From Fibrobacterota bacterium (lineage in GTDB: Bacteria > Fibrobacterota > Chitinivibrionia > Chitinivibrionales > Chitinispirillaceae): 5,517 nt of DNA. A model generated the notes under the pieces. That model saw nothing but the letters and a program-made list of their open reading frames with translations. It did not search any database and was not told the origin of the DNA. Made by a program: the position numbers and the translations under genes. The DNA lies in NCBI GenBank assembly GCA_023436205.1, contig JAEZKC010000037.1, forward strand, positions 1 to 5,517, written 5' to 3'. Each line of letters opens with the position of its first letter. Positions within the stretch are counted from its first letter, which is position 1. Shown in pieces: positions 4,726-5,517 of the stretch.

Positions 4726-5289
4726 ATGAGCGCAGTTATGACAGCAAAAATAATTGAAAATGAACCTTGTGTTGTTCATATTCAGATTGCAAAAACTCAA
4801 GATGGAGTAGAGGAAGTAATAACAAAGAAAGTATCGGTTGAAGACTATATTAAAATTATTAATTCTTCAATTATAGGGGATAGTAAAAAAAGAATTGGTA
4901 AACTTCCAATTGGCTATTATGACGGGAAGATATCTAGTAATGGATATTCTGTTATTATCTCGATGCCTGCAGGCATTTGCCCACTATCTTATTACAATAC
5001 TACTTTTTTAATTCCATTCCCAAGGCTTGTTTTTTACTTTAAAGTAGAAGAAGGAAGAATATTTGAATCCTATGTATATGCATCCGTGGATGAAGAACTT
5101 ACCGACGAGTCAGTGCTTTATCATTACCCGTTTGGGAATGTGTATCAGTGCGGTAGTATATGTTGGGGAGGTAACTGTTTTGGTGGGGAGTGTGATAAAA
5201 TGAGCAGTCTTAATTCTGTTATTAGCTTGTTTTATACTAGCCCAACAAATGATGATTTGTGGAAGTCCTCATATGTAAATAAGCAATAA
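4726..5289 (+). CDS. Prokaryotic E2 family D (PRTRC protein B-like) protein
   Basis: The C-terminal half carries the family D signature: FPRLVFYFKVEEGRIF, then the helix/loop VDEELTDESVLYHYPFGN, then NVYQCGSICWGGN at residues 138-150. In ubiquitin-conjugating (E2) enzymes the equivalent is HPN(V/I)Y..G.IC, so N138 and C146 (codon 5161-5163) correspond to the conserved Asn and the catalytic Cys. Such proteins are thought to transfer ubiquitin-like proteins with a ThiF-type E1 and JAB partners. The ATG at 4726, five bases after AGGAGG (4715-4720), is preferred to a GTG at 4720 that overlaps the ribosome site. The TAA at 5287 seems premature, because coding-like sequence continues in frame to 5397. 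The product is 187 residues, against about 223 if the frame were intact. Confidence 0.85.
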   Translation: MSAVMTAKIIENEPCVVHIQIAKTQDGVEEVITKKVSVEDYIKIINSSIIGDSKKRIGKLPIGYYDGKISSNGYSVIISMPAGICPLSYYNTTFLIPFPRLVFYFKVEEGRIFESYVYASVDEELTDESVLYHYPFGNVYQCGSICWGGNCFGGECDKMSSLNSVISLFYTSPTNDDLWKSSYVNKQ

Positions 5290-5397
5290 GAAGCATTAAG
5301 ACCATTGTATGAAAGTCTAGACGGAAAAGAGAAGTTTCCTAAGGAACTGTTAGTGTCGAAACGAAATGTAGTAAAGGATATCTTTGAATTAATTTAA
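5290..5397 (+). pseudogene. In-frame continuation of the E2-D gene after a stop codon
   Basis: Directly after the TAA at 5287-5289 the same frame stays open for 35 codons and ends at TAA 5395-5397. The predicted residues (EALRPLYESLDGKEK then FPKELLVSKRNVVKDIFELI) look like a natural helical protein end, not random translation. There is no ribosome site or convincing start codon in this stretch, so it is unlikely to be an independent gene. A CAA-to-TAA nonsense change, stop readthrough, or a sequence error would all explain it. The active-site region lies upstream of the stop and is unaffected. Confidence 0.6.
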
Positions 5398-5432
5398 TGT
5401 GTTTTTTGCCTGATTAGTCAGGGCTAATTTTA

Positions 5433-5481
5433 AAGGAGGTGTAGTCCTGTTTAAGTCGTAAGCGCAGCAGGACAAGTTAGT
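5433..5481 (+). promoter_or_regulatory. Shine-Dalgarno separated from ATG by a conserved hairpin, copy 2
   Basis: The 18 bases AATTTTAAAGGAGGTGTA (5426-5443), identical to those at 315-332, lead into a 7-bp stem (GTCCTGT 5444-5450 with GCAGGAC 5467-5473, the last pair T-G) closing a 16-base loop, then AAGTTAGT and ATG at 5482. The distance from GGAGG to ATG is 42 bases, exactly as in copy 1. Four stem pairs are fully exchanged relative to copy 1 with pairing kept. Unlike copy 1 there is no matching attenuator leader just upstream, only a small hairpin CCTGA-TTAG-TCAGG at 5409-5422, so the element is separable from the attenuator. Confidence 0.8.
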
Positions 5482-5517
5482 ATGGAAGGACAATATGATT
5501 TATTTAGTGTTATGGGT
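5482..5517 (+). CDS. N-terminus of a further gene (partial, runs off the window)
   Basis: Twelve codons, MEGQYDLFSVMG, are visible. The ATG is supported by its position after the hairpin-spaced Shine-Dalgarno, identical in layout to the start at 371. Upstream in frame there is a TAA at 5452-5454 and no better start. Too little is present for identification. Genes after an E2-D protein often encode ThiF/E1-like or other partners, but nothing here shows that. QYDLF resembles the QxxLF sliding-clamp-binding pentapeptide, which may be coincidence. Confidence 0.7.
   Translation, partial: MEGQYDLFSVMG

Noticed and set aside
5305..5397. Separate short gene starting at TTG 5305
   Set aside because: There is no Shine-Dalgarno at the right distance, and the frame is exactly that of the E2-like gene, so an interrupted 3' end is the simpler reading.

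Overview
The window is AT-rich, with strong AGGAGG ribosome sites, several TTG starts and consensus sigma-A promoters. This points to a low-GC Firmicute, most likely a clostridial or Lachnospiraceae-type gut bacterium. The gene content (a short RadC-type JAB protein, an LPD11-type small protein, a short XRE regulator, a prokaryotic E2 family D protein and several unrecognised proteins) is typical of the accessory part of an integrative/conjugative element or large plasmid. All convincing genes are on the + strand.

Layout: (a) 1-162 is the acidic C-terminus of an upstream gene and its terminator. (b) Unit 1 is a promoter at 163-191, an attenuator-like leader to 301, then six genes: an unknown 303-aa protein, an 83-aa single-span membrane protein, an XRE repressor, a membrane protein with an ADP-ribosyltransferase-like (HYD1/RNA 2'-phosphotransferase-type) core, a RadC/JAB protein and an LPD11-type protein. 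It ends at a strong terminator at 3323-3359. (c) Unit 2 is a promoter at 3408-3436, a second copy of the leader, an unknown 136-aa gene, and a long noncoding tail ending in a terminator near 4182-4211. (d) Unit 3 is a promoter at 4276-4304, a third copy of the leader, an unknown 88-aa gene, an E2 family D gene with an in-frame stop near its 3' end, and the first 12 codons of a further gene that runs off the window.

Two RNA-level signals matter most. First, three separate transcription units begin with the same leader: a promoter with 17-bp spacing, about 22 nt of AT-rich sequence, a small hairpin with changing stem sequence, a conserved GTGT-n-T/C-T/C-GAC block, and a 12-bp terminator with a seven-T tract placed before the gene. 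The conserved block can pair with the 5' arm of the terminator, and in two copies the same stretch could encode a 14-residue peptide ending C-(F/L)-D-(Y)-K-R-V-aromatic-aromatic just where the terminator starts. This looks like shared attenuation control of the element's operons. Second, the genes at 371 and 5482 carry a 30-nt hairpin inserted between Shine-Dalgarno and ATG. Four of its seven stem pairs are fully compensated between the copies and its loop is nearly identical, so the structure itself appears selected.

Functional links beyond this (a ubiquitin-like conjugation module around the E2, a regulated ART-like effector in unit 1) are inferences from family resemblance and neighbourhood. 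No database search was possible.
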